64,000 nt of DNA from Maricaulis sp. (GTDB taxonomy: Bacteria > Pseudomonadota > Alphaproteobacteria > Caulobacterales > Maricaulaceae). Where the stretch lies: the NCBI RefSeq assembly GCF_030149235.1, contig NZ_JASBRW010000037.1, positions 1 through 64,000 of the forward strand. Direction: 5' to 3'. Below the pieces are notes generated by a model, which worked only from the letters and a program-made list of their open reading frames with translations, had not been told where the DNA came from and made no database searches. Below, one piece after another: positions 18,363-27,704 of this stretch. Both the position numbers and the translations under genes were made by a program. Position 1 is the first letter of the stretch; each line of letters begins with the position of its first letter.

Positions 18363-20678
18363 GTGCCGAGTTTCTCTACCGACTTAGAAGACAGCCTGCA
18401 CCGCGCTTTAGGTTATGCCAATGAGCGTGGGCACGAATTCGCTACGCTGGAGCATCTCCTCCTTGCCCTCGTGGACGATCAGGATGCCAGCGCGGTCATG
18501 AAGGCCTGCGATGTCGATCTCGACGAGCTGCGTGCGACCCTGGTGGAGTATATCGACAGCGAGCTGACCGAGCTTGTTGTCGACGACGACGAGGACGCCA
18601 AGCCGACGGCGGGTTTCCAGCGGGTGATCCAGCGCGCCGTGATTCACGTCCAGAATGCCGGACGTGAAGAGGTGACCGGGGCCAATGTGCTCGTCGCGCT
18701 GTTCGCCGAGCGCGAAAGCCATGCGGCCTACTTCCTCGCCGAGCGCGACATGACGCGCTATGACGCGGTCAACTTCATCTCCCATGGTATTGGCCGCAAG
18801 GCCGGCGCGACCGAGTCCCGTGCCGTGCGCGGAACCAATGAGGAGCCGGAAGAAAAGCAGAAAGATGGTGATGCGTTGACCGCCTACACCGTCAATCTGA
18901 ACGAGAAGGCCAAGGCTGGCGGTGTTGATCCGCTGATCGGGCGCGACTCGGAGGTCGAGCGCTGCATCCAGGTGCTGTGCCGCCGCCGCAAGAATAATCC
19001 GCTCCTGGTCGGTGACCCGGGTGTTGGCAAGACCGCCATCGCCGAGGGCATTGCGCGCAAGATCGTTGAAGGCCAGGTTCCCGAAGTGCTCGCGACCGCG
19101 ACGATCTACTCGCTGGACATGGGTTCGCTCCTGGCCGGCACGCGCTATCGCGGTGATTTCGAGGAGCGCGTGAAGCAGGTCGTCAAGGAGCTCGAGCAAA
19201 AGGACAATGCCGTCCTCTTCATCGACGAGATCCACACCGTCATCGGTGCAGGCGCGACGTCGGGCGGGGCGATGGATGCATCCAACCTGCTCAAGCCGGC
19301 GCTGCAGTCCGGCGAGCTGCGTTGTATGGGGTCAACGACCTACAAGGAATACCGTCAGCACTTCGAGAAGGACCGGGCCCTGGCTCGGCGCTTCCAGAAG
19401 ATCGACGTGGTCGAGCCGTCGGTGCCGGATGCGATCAAGATCCTGCAGGGACTGAAATCCTATTTCGAGGATTTCCACGATGTCCGCTTCACCAATGAAT
19501 CGCTGAAGTCCGCTGTCGAGCTGTCTTCGCGCTACATGGGGGATCGCAAACTGCCCGATAAGGCGATTGATGTGATCGACGAGGCCGGAGCCCAGATGCG
19601 TCTGATGCCGGCGTCCAAACGCAAGAAGACGATTGGCGTGAAGGAAGTTGAAGGCGTGGTTGCGACCATTGCCCGCATTCCTCCGAAGTCCGTGTCCAAG
19701 GACGATGAGACGGCGCTGAAGAATCTCGAAGGCGATCTGCAGCGTGTGGTCTTTGGCCAGGACGAGGCGATCACCAAGCTGTCGACTGCGATCAAGCTGG
19801 CGCGTGCCGGCCTGCGCGAGCCGAACAAGCCGATTGGTTGCTATCTCTTCTCCGGCCCGACCGGTGTCGGCAAGACCGAGGTCACCAAGCAGCTGGCCGA
19901 CATTATGGGTGTCCATCTGGAACGCTTCGACATGTCCGAATACATGGAGCGTCACGCGGTTTCCCGCCTGATCGGCGCACCTCCGGGCTATGTTGGCTTC
20001 GATCAGGGCGGTCTGTTGACCGATGCGGTCGATCAGCACCCGCACTGTGTTCTGCTGCTCGACGAGATCGAGAAAGCGCATCCGGACCTTTTCAATATCC
20101 TTTTGCAGGTGATGGACAATGGAACGCTGACCGACTCGAACGGCAAGAAGGTTGATTTCCGCAATGTCATCCTGGTGATGACCACCAATGCGGGCGCGGC
20201 CGATGCGCAGAAGGAAGCGATCGGTTTCGGTCGTGGCAAGAAGACCGACGAAGCCGACAAGGCCGTCGAGAAGCTGTTCACGCCGGAATTCCGCAACCGT
20301 CTCGATGCAGTCATTCCGTTCGCACCGCTCAGCGCCGAGTCGATCTCTCGCGTCGTCGAGAAGTTCGTGCTGCAACTGGAAGCCCAGCTCATCGATCGCG
20401 GCGTGACTTTCGAGCTGACCCCGGATGCGACGGCCTGGCTTGCGGATCGCGGCTATGACAGTCGCTTCGGTGCCCGCCCGCTCGGACGGGTGATACAGGA
20501 GCACATCAAGAAGCCGCTGGCGGATCAGATCCTGTTCGGCGAGCTTAAGAAGGGCGGCCTGGTCAAGGTGGATATCGACGAAGCCGACACGGAACGCCTT
20601 GACTTCCACATCACGCCTGGCGATCGGCTGCTGCCGCGTAACAAGAAGGGGGCCAAGGACAAGGCCGAAAAGGCTTAA
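18363..20678 (+). CDS. clpA: ATP-dependent Clp protease ATPase ClpA
   Basis: 771-residue Hsp100 unfoldase that feeds substrates to ClpP. The N domain (1 to about 145) binds ClpS. The first AAA module has Walker A GDPGVGKT (217-224) and Walker B LFIDE (285-289). The second has GPTGVGKT (498-505) and [12 protein letters not shown] ClpP-docking loop appears around IGFGRG before the C-terminal domain. Translation starts at GTG 18363, giving [10 protein letters not shown] as in Caulobacter, with AAGGA eight to ten bases upstream; the open frame running back into clpS is not coding. It ends 25 bases before an intrinsic terminator. Confidence 0.97.
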   Translation: MPSFSTDLEDSLHRALGYANERGHEFATLEHLLLALVDDQDASAVMKACDVDLDELRATLVEYIDSELTELVVDDDEDAKPTAGFQRVIQRAVIHVQNAGREEVTGANVLVALFAERESHAAYFLAERDMTRYDAVNFISHGIGRKAGATESRAVRGTNEEPEEKQKDGDALTAYTVNLNEKAKAGGVDPLIGRDSEVERCIQVLCRRRKNNPLLVGDPGVGKTAIAEGIARKIVEGQVPEVLATATIYSLDMGSLLAGTRYRGDFEERVKQVVKELEQKDNAVLFIDEIHTVIGAGATSGGAMDASNLLKPALQSGELRCMGSTTYKEYRQHFEKDRALARRFQKIDVVEPSVPDAIKILQGLKSYFEDFHDVRFTNESLKSAVELSSRYMGDRKLPDKAIDVIDEAGAQMRLMPASKRKKTIGVKEVEGVVATIARIPPKSVSKDDETALKNLEGDLQRVVFGQDEAITKLSTAIKLARAGLREPNKPIGCYLFSGPTGVGKTEVTKQLADIMGVHLERFDMSEYMERHAVSRLIGAPPGYVGFDQGGLLTDAVDQHPHCVLLLDEIEKAHPDLFNILLQVMDNGTLTDSNGKKVDFRNVILVMTTNAGAADAQKEAIGFGRGKKTDEADKAVEKLFTPEFRNRLDAVIPFAPLSAESISRVVEKFVLQLEAQLIDRGVTFELTPDATAWLADRGYDSRFGARPLGRVIQEHIKKPLADQILFGELKKGGLVKVDIDEADTERLDFHITPGDRLLPRNKKGAKDKAEKA

Positions 20679-20703
20679 GTCCCAGGTTCAGACCTGATGA
20701 AGA

Positions 20704-20731
20704 CGGCGCTGCTGACGGGGCGCCGTTTTTC
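20704..20731 (+). terminator. clpSA terminator
   Basis: Inverted repeat ACGGCGC / GCGCCGT (20704-20710 with 20721-20727), 10-base loop, then TTTTT. Ends the clpS-clpA unit. Confidence 0.8.
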
Positions 20732-20803
20732 CTTGGGGAAAATGCGGGTGGCGTGTGCACCATCACACTGTGAACTCGTGCCGGCCGGGCTAATCTCGGC
20801 CTC

Positions 20804-22588
20804 ATGTCCCGCGCCCGTGAAATACTGGCCGAAACCTTCGGCTTTCCCGCCTTCCGGCCCGGCCAGGAAGACGTCGTCGAGCGTCTCCTGGCGGGCACAA
20901 ACACGTTGTGCGTCATGCCGACCGGGGCCGGTAAATCACTGTGTTATCAGGTACCGGCTCTGCTCAAGGACGGGCCAAGCATTATTGTCTCACCGCTGAC
21001 GGCCTTGATGGACGCCGGCCTCGCCGCGAATGGTGTGAACGCCGCTGCGATCCATTCCGGCCGCAGCCGGGAGGAGAATGTGGCCGCCTGGATGGCATTC
21101 AAGTCGGGCGAGGCCAAACTGCTTTATCTCTCGCCGGAACGCCTGATGACCGAGCGTATGCTGTCAGCCCTCGAGCCCCTGGCTCCGGCGATGTTTATCG
21201 TTGACGAGGCGCACTGCATCTCCAAATGGGGCGCCAGTTTCAGGCCCGAATACGAGATGCTGACAGCGCTCAAGCAGCGTTTTCCTAATGCCACTCTGGG
21301 CGCGTTTACGGCAACGGCAGACGAGGCCACCCAGGCCGATATCGCCGCCAAGCTTTTCGACAGGGATGGCGATGTCCTGGTGCATGGTTTTGACCGGCCC
21401 AATCTTTCGCTGGCGGTAAAGCCCAAACAGGGCTGGAAAGCCCAGCTGATCGAGTTCCTTGAGCCGCGCCGGCAGGCTGCGGGTATTGTCTATTGCCTGT
21501 CGCGTCGTCAGACCGAGGAGGTTGCGGAGCTGCTGTGCGCTGAAGGCTATCGCGCCTTGCCCTATCATGCAGGGCTATCGCCCGAGACCCGCCGGGAGAA
21601 CCAGGAAAGCTTCATGGCCGAGAGCGGCGTGGTTATGGTCGCCACGATCGCCTTTGGCATGGGCATCGACAAGCCGGATATTCGCTATGTCCTGCACCTA
21701 TCGCTGCCAGGCTCAATGGAAGCCTATTACCAGGAAATCGGCCGGGCCGGCCGTGATGGTGCGCCGGCCGATGCGATGATGCTCTACTCCATGGCGGATG
21801 CGCGCTTGCGCCGGCAATTCATAGAGGAAGAGGGGGCCAGTGAGGACCATCGCCGCCGCGAGCACAAGCGCCTGGATGCGCTCCTGGCCTATTGTGAAGC
21901 CACCCAATGCCGCCGCGTCGCCTTGCTGGCCTATTTCGGTGAGGGCGGGGCGGAGGCCTGCGGGAATTGCGATGTCTGCCTCGACCCGCCCGAACTGATC
22001 GACGGCACGCGTGAGGCGCAAATGCTGTTCTCCGCCATCGCCCGGACCGGCGAACGCTTCGGTGGTGGTCACATTACCGATGTTCTGCGCGGTAGTGCGA
22101 CGGAAAAAGTCACCGCCCGCGGCCATGACAGCCTGCCGACCTTCGGCATCGGAGCAGACAAGGCCAAGACTTATTGGCAGGGCCTGATCCGGCAAATGCT
22201 GGCCGGTGGCTGGCTCGAGCTTGATATCAGTGGGTATGGCGCCCTGCGTCTGACCCCGGCCGGCCGCGCGGTATTGAAAGGCGAGGGCAAGGTCGAGATC
22301 CGCCAAATCGTCACCAAGCGGGAGAACCGCCGCACCAAGACCGCTATCGCCGCGGCTGCCGAGGGTGTTGATGATGAACTCCTGGCCCGTCTCAAGGCGG
22401 TTCGCCGCGATCTGGCGTCCGAAAAGGGCGTGCCGGCATACGTGATTTTCTCTGATGCCAGCCTGATCGACATGTGCCTGATACAGCCGCGGACGCTGGA
22501 TGAAATGGCGAGCGTCAACGGCGTCGGACCGAAAAAGCTCAAGGACTTCGGCGAGACTTTCCTGACCGCCTTGGCGACAAGCGCCTGA
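20804..22588 (+). CDS. recQ: ATP-dependent DNA helicase RecQ
   Basis: 594-residue 3'-5' helicase for recombination and replication-fork repair. Motif I MPTGAGKS (about 38-45), motif II DEAH (133-136), the RecQ loop CISKWGASFRPEY, and motif VI QEIGRAGRDG are present. The zinc-binding cysteine cluster (YCEATQC ... CGNCDVC) and winged-helix RQC domain follow. A single HRDC domain ends the protein (AYVIFSDASLIDM ... VNGVGPKKLKDFG). It is a complete bacterial RecQ of ordinary length. It has its own transcript after the clpA terminator; a small membrane-protein gene follows by 24 bases. Confidence 0.96.
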   Translation: MSRAREILAETFGFPAFRPGQEDVVERLLAGTNTLCVMPTGAGKSLCYQVPALLKDGPSIIVSPLTALMDAGLAANGVNAAAIHSGRSREENVAAWMAFKSGEAKLLYLSPERLMTERMLSALEPLAPAMFIVDEAHCISKWGASFRPEYEMLTALKQRFPNATLGAFTATADEATQADIAAKLFDRDGDVLVHGFDRPNLSLAVKPKQGWKAQLIEFLEPRRQAAGIVYCLSRRQTEEVAELLCAEGYRALPYHAGLSPETRRENQESFMAESGVVMVATIAFGMGIDKPDIRYVLHLSLPGSMEAYYQEIGRAGRDGAPADAMMLYSMADARLRRQFIEEEGASEDHRRREHKRLDALLAYCEATQCRRVALLAYFGEGGAEACGNCDVCLDPPELIDGTREAQMLFSAIARTGERFGGGHITDVLRGSATEKVTARGHDSLPTFGIGADKAKTYWQGLIRQMLAGGWLELDISGYGALRLTPAGRAVLKGEGKVEIRQIVTKRENRRTKTAIAAAAEGVDDELLARLKAVRRDLASEKGVPAYVIFSDASLIDMCLIQPRTLDEMASVNGVGPKKLKDFGETFLTALATSA

Positions 22589-22612
22589 GTTCGCTTTACT
22601 CGTCGCTGGGCG

Positions 22613-22912
22613 ATGCGGACATTTATCGTGGTACACGGCGTCTGGTTTTCCCGCTTGAGCCTGATGGGCTGGTTCATGCTGAACCAGGGGCCGAACGGCA
22701 ATACCCGAATACTCGATGGGCCTGCAGACATCATCATTTCCTTTGCCTGCTATCTGCTGCCGCTGTTGATTTTCGCGCTCTATCAACGCGTTGCGGACAG
22801 TTCTGAGGCCTGGTTCAAATGGGTGATGTCCGCCGTCATGCTGCTTGCGGTTGCGGCGACTGGTTTGGGGATCATCGCGGCCTACATGATGCTGCAGAGC
22901 CCGCACCTTTAA
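22613..22912 (+). CDS. Small membrane protein of unknown function
   Basis: Predicted 99-residue protein with two or three hydrophobic segments (about 6-22, 38-56 and 68-93) separated by short polar loops such as NQGPNGNTR and QRVADSSEAWFK. I do not recognise a family. It begins 24 bases after recQ on the same strand and may be co-transcribed with it. The ribosome-binding site is weak (TGGGCG). Evidence for coding is the coherent hydrophobic pattern and lack of a competing frame; there is no homology evidence I can give. Confidence 0.55.
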   Translation: MRTFIVVHGVWFSRLSLMGWFMLNQGPNGNTRILDGPADIIISFACYLLPLLIFALYQRVADSSEAWFKWVMSAVMLLAVAATGLGIIAAYMMLQSPHL

Positions 22913-22932
22913 GGCTTGCTGTATTCGTCTGC

Positions 22933-22958
22933 TCGCTTTCGCGTGCAAAGCGAATTTT
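22933..22958 (+). terminator. Weak terminator after recQ unit
   Basis: TCGCTTT / AAAGCGA inverted repeat (22933-22939 with 22947-22953), 7-base loop, followed by AATTTT. Short stem; plausible end for recQ and the small gene after it. Confidence 0.4.
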
Positions 22959-23039
22959 GCAGATTGTCAGATGGTGAGGAGCTGTTAACTATTCCGCTCC
23001 AGCTCGGCTGGTCGATAGATATCACTAGGGGAGAATTCC

Positions 23040-23354
23040 ATGAAGAAGCTCGTTCTCGGCGCACTCGTCGCCGCTTTTGCCGCTGCGCCGGCTCTGGCTC
23101 AGGCCACCACCATCGAATTCGTTCGTGATGATGGCACCACTTTTGTCGGCGTGTTCGATGCCGACGGTACGGCCTCCATCAATGGTGCAGCTGCAGAAGG
23201 CTATACCTGGGACGAAACCACGCGGCAGCTCTGCGCCAGCTCCGGCCTTTGCGTGACCTTCGACGAAGCTGGTGAAGGTGTGGGTTTCTCCACCCGCTAC
23301 ACCACCAATGAAGGCAATGCCGGTACCGCGACGATTACGGCGCGCACCGAGTAA
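23040..23354 (+). CDS. Small secreted protein of unknown function
   Basis: 104-residue exported protein. A textbook signal peptide (MKKLVLGALVAAFAAAPALAQ) is cleaved after ALA-Q or AQA. The mature part of about 83 residues is acidic and beta-rich by appearance, with one Cys pair (QLCASSGLC) that could form a disulfide in the periplasm. GGGGAGA lies seven bases before the ATG. It is a single gene with its own strong terminator. I do not recognise the family; it looks like the short alphaproteobacterial periplasmic proteins annotated as hypothetical. Confidence 0.75.
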   Translation: MKKLVLGALVAAFAAAPALAQATTIEFVRDDGTTFVGVFDADGTASINGAAAEGYTWDETTRQLCASSGLCVTFDEAGEGVGFSTRYTTNEGNAGTATITARTE

Positions 23355-23380
23355 GCCTTTTGAAGCATTGCTTCTATGGC

Positions 23381-23415
23381 AACGGCGCTCCGGTTTCGGG
23401 GCGCCGTTTCTTTTT
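23381..23415 (+). terminator. Strong intrinsic terminator
   Basis: 12-bp stem (23381-23392 with 23397-23408, one T-G pair), GTTT loop, followed by TTTCTTTTT. Ends the small secreted-protein gene; its GGGGCGCCGTTT arm resembles that of the clpA terminator. Confidence 0.9.
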
Positions 23416-23492
23416 GCGGTCAGGGGCTTGATTAGCGTCGCCACGGCGATGAAGCTGGCTGGCTACAAAACGGGAAATCCGGGGAGGTCGAT

Positions 23493-24569
23493 ATGAGCTG
23501 GGCATTGTCCATTGATCGTGAAACGATTGCCAATGTGTCGCTGGTGGAAGAGGCCGAGCGGGCTCTTGATGCCGGTCAGGCGCGGCTGGCCGTGCGCCGG
23601 TTTGCGCTGACCGCCAATAATATTACCTATGCCGCCTTCGGCACGGTGATGCGCTATTGGGACTTCTTCCCGGGCGAGGACGGACGGGGACGGCTTCCGG
23701 TCTGGGGTTTTGCCGAAGTGGTCGAGAGCCGGGCTGAAGGGCTCGATATTGGCGAACGCATCTACGGCTATTTTCCCGCAGGAAGCGAATTGGTCGTCCA
23801 GCCCGAACGGATTGATGAGGCGGGTTTTATCGATGCAGCGCCGCACCGCGCCGAGTTGCCGCCCGCCTATAACCGCTATCAGCGCTGCAGCGCGGACCCG
23901 GCCTGGTCCGAAACCATCGAGCCGGCGCAAATGGTTCTGCAGCCACTTTTCATTACCTCTTTTCTCATCGCGCCCTATCTGCGCGAGCTAAACGCCTTCG
24001 GGGCCGCGACTATCGGCCTTACTTCGGCGTCTTCAAAGACTGCGATCGCCTTGGCCTGGCTGCTCAAGGCCGCTCCCATTGAGGGGGTGAAGGTGGAAGG
24101 CCTGACCTCGGCGCGCAATGCTGCCTTTGTCGAGGGACTTGGCCTCTATGACAGCGTGCGGACCTATGACATGATCGAGGACATGCCGGTCGGGGAGGCT
24201 TATGCGGTCGTCGATTTCGCGGGTGATGGCGGGCTCAATACGCGGCTGCACAGCCATCTCGGGACCGCATTGAATGCCAATGTCCGCGTTGGCGGCGCGC
24301 ACTGGGAAAACAGTGCGCCGGTCAGTGACCTTCCGGGGGTGAAACCGGAATTCTTCTTTGCTCCCGATCATGTGCGCAACAAGATCAAGGAATGGGGCCA
24401 GGATGAATTCAACCGCCGCTACAAGTCGGATTGGGATGGGTTTGCCGCCGCAGCCGCGGAGTATTTCGACTATACCGAGGCCGCAGGCGGTGAGGGCGCG
24501 CTTGAGGTCTATCAGGCCTTGATCCGCGGCGCGGTGGCAGCCTCCAGTGCGAAAACCGTACGGGTCTGA
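23493..24569 (+). CDS. DUF2855 family protein
   Basis: 358-residue protein that I recognise as the DUF2855 family, distantly related to medium-chain reductases/quinone oxidoreductases. Supporting features are an N-terminal half with ANNITYAAFGTVMRYWDFFP and VWGFAEVVES, and a centre with IGLTSASSKTAIALAWLL in the position of a Rossmann loop. The canonical GxGxxG is replaced by a serine-rich SASSKTA, so cofactor binding is uncertain. It ends in a divergent C-terminal Ala-rich helix. GGGGAGG lies eight bases before ATG 23493. The function is unknown, and the convergent HIT gene gives no clue. Confidence 0.8.
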   Translation: MSWALSIDRETIANVSLVEEAERALDAGQARLAVRRFALTANNITYAAFGTVMRYWDFFPGEDGRGRLPVWGFAEVVESRAEGLDIGERIYGYFPAGSELVVQPERIDEAGFIDAAPHRAELPPAYNRYQRCSADPAWSETIEPAQMVLQPLFITSFLIAPYLRELNAFGAATIGLTSASSKTAIALAWLLKAAPIEGVKVEGLTSARNAAFVEGLGLYDSVRTYDMIEDMPVGEAYAVVDFAGDGGLNTRLHSHLGTALNANVRVGGAHWENSAPVSDLPGVKPEFFFAPDHVRNKIKEWGQDEFNRRYKSDWDGFAAAAAEYFDYTEAAGGEGALEVYQALIRGAVAASSAKTVRV

Positions 24570-24588
24570 CCGGACCCGTAATGCCTGC

Positions 24589-25026
24589 TCAGGGCAGTTC
24601 GATCTTGGCGGCGATCTGTGCGGCGAGGGCCTGAAGCTCCTCCATATCCGCCATGCCGTTTCCATGACCCGCCATCACATCGTTTTCCATGCGCGGAATG
24701 ATGTGAAAATGGACATGAAAGACGGACTGGCCGGCGGGAGCACCGGAGAATTGCGTCATGACAATGCCATCGGGATCGAGGGCCTTGCGTACCGCCTCGG
24801 CAATCCACTTCACCCGCACCATTGCCCCCTGTAGGGCGCCGTCCGTGAGTTCAAGCAGATTGCGCGCGGGTTCGCGCGGCACGACAAGAACATGGCCGCG
24901 GGTCTGCGGGAAGGCATCCATGAAGGCGAGAACCTGCTCATCCTCATAGACCTTGGCGCAGGGCATTTCGCCGCGCAGGATCTTCGCAAAGATGTTGTCC
25001 GGGTCGTAGCTGCCGTTGAGGCTCAT
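24589..25026 (-). CDS. HIT family nucleotide hydrolase
   Basis: 145-residue histidine-triad protein. The catalytic motif HVHFH is at 104-108, with His106 as the nucleophile that is transiently nucleotidylated. The N-terminal IFAKILRGEMPCAKVYED and PQTRGHVLVVP segments are typical of HinT. Bacterial members hydrolyse aminoacyl- or amino-AMP adducts. Its ATG overlaps the stop of the upstream GNAT-type gene (ATGA), so it is the last gene of an M48 / FemAB-like / HIT unit on the minus strand. Confidence 0.94.
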   Translation of the reverse strand: MSLNGSYDPDNIFAKILRGEMPCAKVYEDEQVLAFMDAFPQTRGHVLVVPREPARNLLELTDGALQGAMVRVKWIAEAVRKALDPDGIVMTQFSGAPAGQSVFHVHFHIIPRMENDVMAGHGNGMADMEELQALAAQIAAKIELP

Positions 25027-26216
25027 GGAAGATCTCCCTGTCCAATATCCGACTTAAACGGGCTCTCTTCATTCATCAAGGCGATGTCTTGAAGGATGGC
25101 GGGGCGTTCACGTGCCAGATAATCGGCGACAGCGCCCCGCAGGCCGTCGTGGGCAATATAGTGAGCCGAGTAGACCGGGGATGGGCGATAGCCGCGAGCG
25201 AGCTTGTGGTCGCCTTGGGCACCAGCCTCGACGCGGTTGAGGCCGCGTGCGATCGCGGCATCGACGGCCTGGTGATAGCAAAGCTCGAAATGCAGGAAGG
25301 GATGATCGGCCAGCCTGCCCCAATAGCGGCCGTAGAGCGCGTGCGAGCCGATGAAGTTGAGTGCGGAGGCGATATAGCGCCCCTCGGCCTTGGCCATGAC
25401 CAGCAAGACCTTGTCGGCCATGCGCTGGTGGATGAGATCGAAAAAGCCCCGGTTGAGATAGGGATAACCCCATTTGCGTGAACCGGTATCCTGGTAGCAG
25501 GCAAAGAACACATCCCAGTGCTCCGGGCGCAGCGCGTCCCCGGTCAGCTGCTCAATCTCCAGCCCTGCCTGGGCCTCGCGTCGTTCGCGCTTCAGATTCT
25601 TGCGCTTGCGTGCGGACAGGTCAGCGAGAAAGTCGTCGTAATCGGCATAGTCGCGATTGCTCCAGATAAACTGACGATCAATCCGTTTGAGCAGGCCCAG
25701 CTCGCCGAGCTCATTCCAGGCGTCTTCGGTTGGAAAATTCAGATGCCAGGAAGACACGCCCCATTGCTGTGTAGTCTGGACCGCCCCGGCGACAAGCGCA
25801 CGGCGAATGCCGGCATCCTCCGCCAGAACCCGCCGCCCGGTCACAGGGGTGAAGGGAACCGCCGTCAGCAGTTTGGGATAATACTGGCCGCCGGCGCGCT
25901 CCAGGGCATCTGCCCAACCATGGTCGAAGACATATTCGCCCTGACTGTGGGTTTTAACATAGAGCGGCAGGGCACCGCGTAGGGTCGTGGTCTCGTCTTC
26001 AACAATAAGATGGCGCGGTGACCAGCCCGTCTCATCTCCGACGCAGACACTTTCCTCGAGCGCCTGCAGGAAGTCCCAGCTGAGGAAGGGGTCGTACTCG
26101 GCGCCGGGCGGATTGGCGATCGCGTCCCACGCGCTAGGCTCGACCTCGCTCAGGCTCGAGATCGAGCGCAGGGTCAGAGACGGCCCCTCGGTCTCATGCG
26201 CCTCTTCATCATCCAT
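25023..26216 (-). CDS. FemAB/GNAT-like protein (DUF482 family)
   Basis: 397-residue protein of the peptidogalycan biosynthesis/recognition family (DUF482), two tandem GNAT-like folds related to FemAB aminoacyl transferases. Visible landmarks are PFLSWDFLQALEES near the start, LPLYVKTHSQGEYVFD, KRKNLKRERR in the middle, YGRYWG and FELCYHQAVDAAIARG followed by EAGAQGDHKLARGY. The role in cells is not firmly known; transfer of an amino-acid or acyl group is the family hypothesis. It starts 7 bases after the M48 gene and overlaps the HIT gene, so the three should be co-expressed. Confidence 0.83.
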   Translation of the reverse strand: MDDEEAHETEGPSLTLRSISSLSEVEPSAWDAIANPPGAEYDPFLSWDFLQALEESVCVGDETGWSPRHLIVEDETTTLRGALPLYVKTHSQGEYVFDHGWADALERAGGQYYPKLLTAVPFTPVTGRRVLAEDAGIRRALVAGAVQTTQQWGVSSWHLNFPTEDAWNELGELGLLKRIDRQFIWSNRDYADYDDFLADLSARKRKNLKRERREAQAGLEIEQLTGDALRPEHWDVFFACYQDTGSRKWGYPYLNRGFFDLIHQRMADKVLLVMAKAEGRYIASALNFIGSHALYGRYWGRLADHPFLHFELCYHQAVDAAIARGLNRVEAGAQGDHKLARGYRPSPVYSAHYIAHDGLRGAVADYLARERPAILQDIALMNEESPFKSDIGQGDLP

Positions 26217-26222
26217 AGCGGC

Positions 26223-27590
26223 TTAGTTGCGGCGGCGGCGCTCGCGGCGTTCGCGGCGCAGATCGGCTTCGGTCGGCATGCTCACCGCGACGATCTCGGA
26301 CGCCCGGAACCAGGCGGGCGTGCCCTGGTCAAGATGCTCGCGAGCCCGGCTGGCAAATTGGTGCGCGCGGGACCGGTTGCCCATGGCAAAGGACTGTTCC
26401 GCCACGGCCAGCCGTGCCAGGCCGGTATCGCCATTGCGCTCGTGTACGATGGACAACTGGTACCAGCCAAAGGAATTGTCCGGCTCGATGTCGAGTGCGA
26501 CCCGGAGGTGGCGCTCAGCCTCTTCGGTATAGCTCGGCTCATCCATGGCAATCATGGCGACGGCGAGATTGATGCGGAGAAGGGGGGCGGTCGGCTCGAG
26601 CTCGACGGAGCGAGCATGATAGGCGATCGACTCCTCCGTGCGCCCGCTTTCGAACAGCATCTGGCCGTAGAGTTCCTGGAAATACGGGTTGTCCGGTTCC
26701 TCGGCGATCAGGCTTTCGATCTCCTCACGCGCTTCGTCGAGGCGCGCGTCATGGTAATAGGCAACCGCGCGAGCATAGCGCGCCGGGATGGACTGGTCGG
26801 TTTCCGGATAGCGGAAAAACACGAAGCGCGGTTCCACCAGGAAACCATAGATCTTGGCCTGGATGCGGCGCAGATTGGCGATTTCTTCCGGCGTGTCGGT
26901 GACTTCATAATGCTCGGCACTCTCAACGCGCTCGCGCAGGGCCGCGATACGGTCCGAGGAGAGCGGGTGTGAGCGGAAATAGGGGAAGCGCCGCGCATTG
27001 CTCATCACTTCCTGGTAGCGGAACTTCTCGAAGAACTCGACGAGTCCGAGACCGGACTGGCCGCTATCCTCCAGAAAGGCGAGGGCCGCCTGGTCTGCCG
27101 AGGCTTCCTGGGCGCGACTATAGGTGAGCCATGAAAGAGCGCCGAATTGTTGGCTTGAGCCAATCAGCGCACTGGCGGCACCGCCTTCACCGGCCAAGGC
27201 AGCAAGCAGGCCGAGCCCCATTGAGACATACATCGGGACCGCTGCGGCCGCCATGCCATCACCCGATCGCGCCAGGTGCGCGCCGGAAATGTGCGCGGCC
27301 TCGTGCGCGATGACGCCCTTAAGCTGGTTCGGCGTATTGGCTTCAACAATGATGCCGGTGTGGAGGAAAATATTTTGACCGCCGGTAACGAAGGCGTTCA
27401 GGCTCTGATCTGCCACCAGATAGAGGCTGACATCGGCCCGTTCCAATCCGGCGGCATCGAGCAGGGGATCGGAATACTCGCGCATCATGTGCTCGATTTC
27501 CGTGTCCCGGATCAGGGATTGGCCCAAGGCCGGTACGCTTGTGACCGCCAGCAGACTAGCTGCTGCGGCGATGGCTTTCAGGATATTCAT
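26223..27590 (-). CDS. Periplasmic M48 metalloprotease with TPR repeats (BepA-like)
   Basis: 455-residue exported zinc protease. The signal peptide is about 1-23 (ending VPALGQ). The HExxH site is HEAAH (96-100), and the third ligand is a Glu in SRAQEASADQ. TPR repeats fill about 285-430, and the tail is basic (RRERRERRRRN). BepA-like proteins degrade or assist misassembled outer-membrane proteins such as LptD and BAM. ATG 27590 has GGAGGCAGG directly upstream; an earlier in-frame start at 27623 would precede the signal peptide and is rejected. First gene of the three-gene unit with the DUF482 and HIT genes. Confidence 0.92.
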   Translation of the reverse strand: MNILKAIAAAASLLAVTSVPALGQSLIRDTEIEHMMREYSDPLLDAAGLERADVSLYLVADQSLNAFVTGGQNIFLHTGIIVEANTPNQLKGVIAHEAAHISGAHLARSGDGMAAAAVPMYVSMGLGLLAALAGEGGAASALIGSSQQFGALSWLTYSRAQEASADQAALAFLEDSGQSGLGLVEFFEKFRYQEVMSNARRFPYFRSHPLSSDRIAALRERVESAEHYEVTDTPEEIANLRRIQAKIYGFLVEPRFVFFRYPETDQSIPARYARAVAYYHDARLDEAREEIESLIAEEPDNPYFQELYGQMLFESGRTEESIAYHARSVELEPTAPLLRINLAVAMIAMDEPSYTEEAERHLRVALDIEPDNSFGWYQLSIVHERNGDTGLARLAVAEQSFAMGNRSRAHQFASRAREHLDQGTPAWFRASEIVAVSMPTEADLRRERRERRRRN

Positions 27591-27661
27591 CCTGCCTCCA
27601 CTACTCAGCCCCCGCCCTGGCATGATAGCAGCGGATCCCCATCGCGCTACTGGTGATGCAA

Positions 27662-27695
27662 ACGGCCGGCTATCACAAGACGGAGAGCCGGCCGT
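27662..27695 (-). terminator. Possible rne terminator
   Basis: Perfect 10-bp inverted repeat (27662-27671 with 27686-27695), 14-base loop, ten bases after the rne stop. On the minus strand it is followed by TTGC rather than a T-run, so termination is plausible but not certain. Confidence 0.5.
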
Positions 27696-27704
27696 CAGGC
27701 GTAA

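Noticed and set aside
24559-24580. Inverted repeat at the DUF2855 stop codon as a terminator
   Set aside because: An 8-bp repeat is present but overlaps the stop and no T-run follows.
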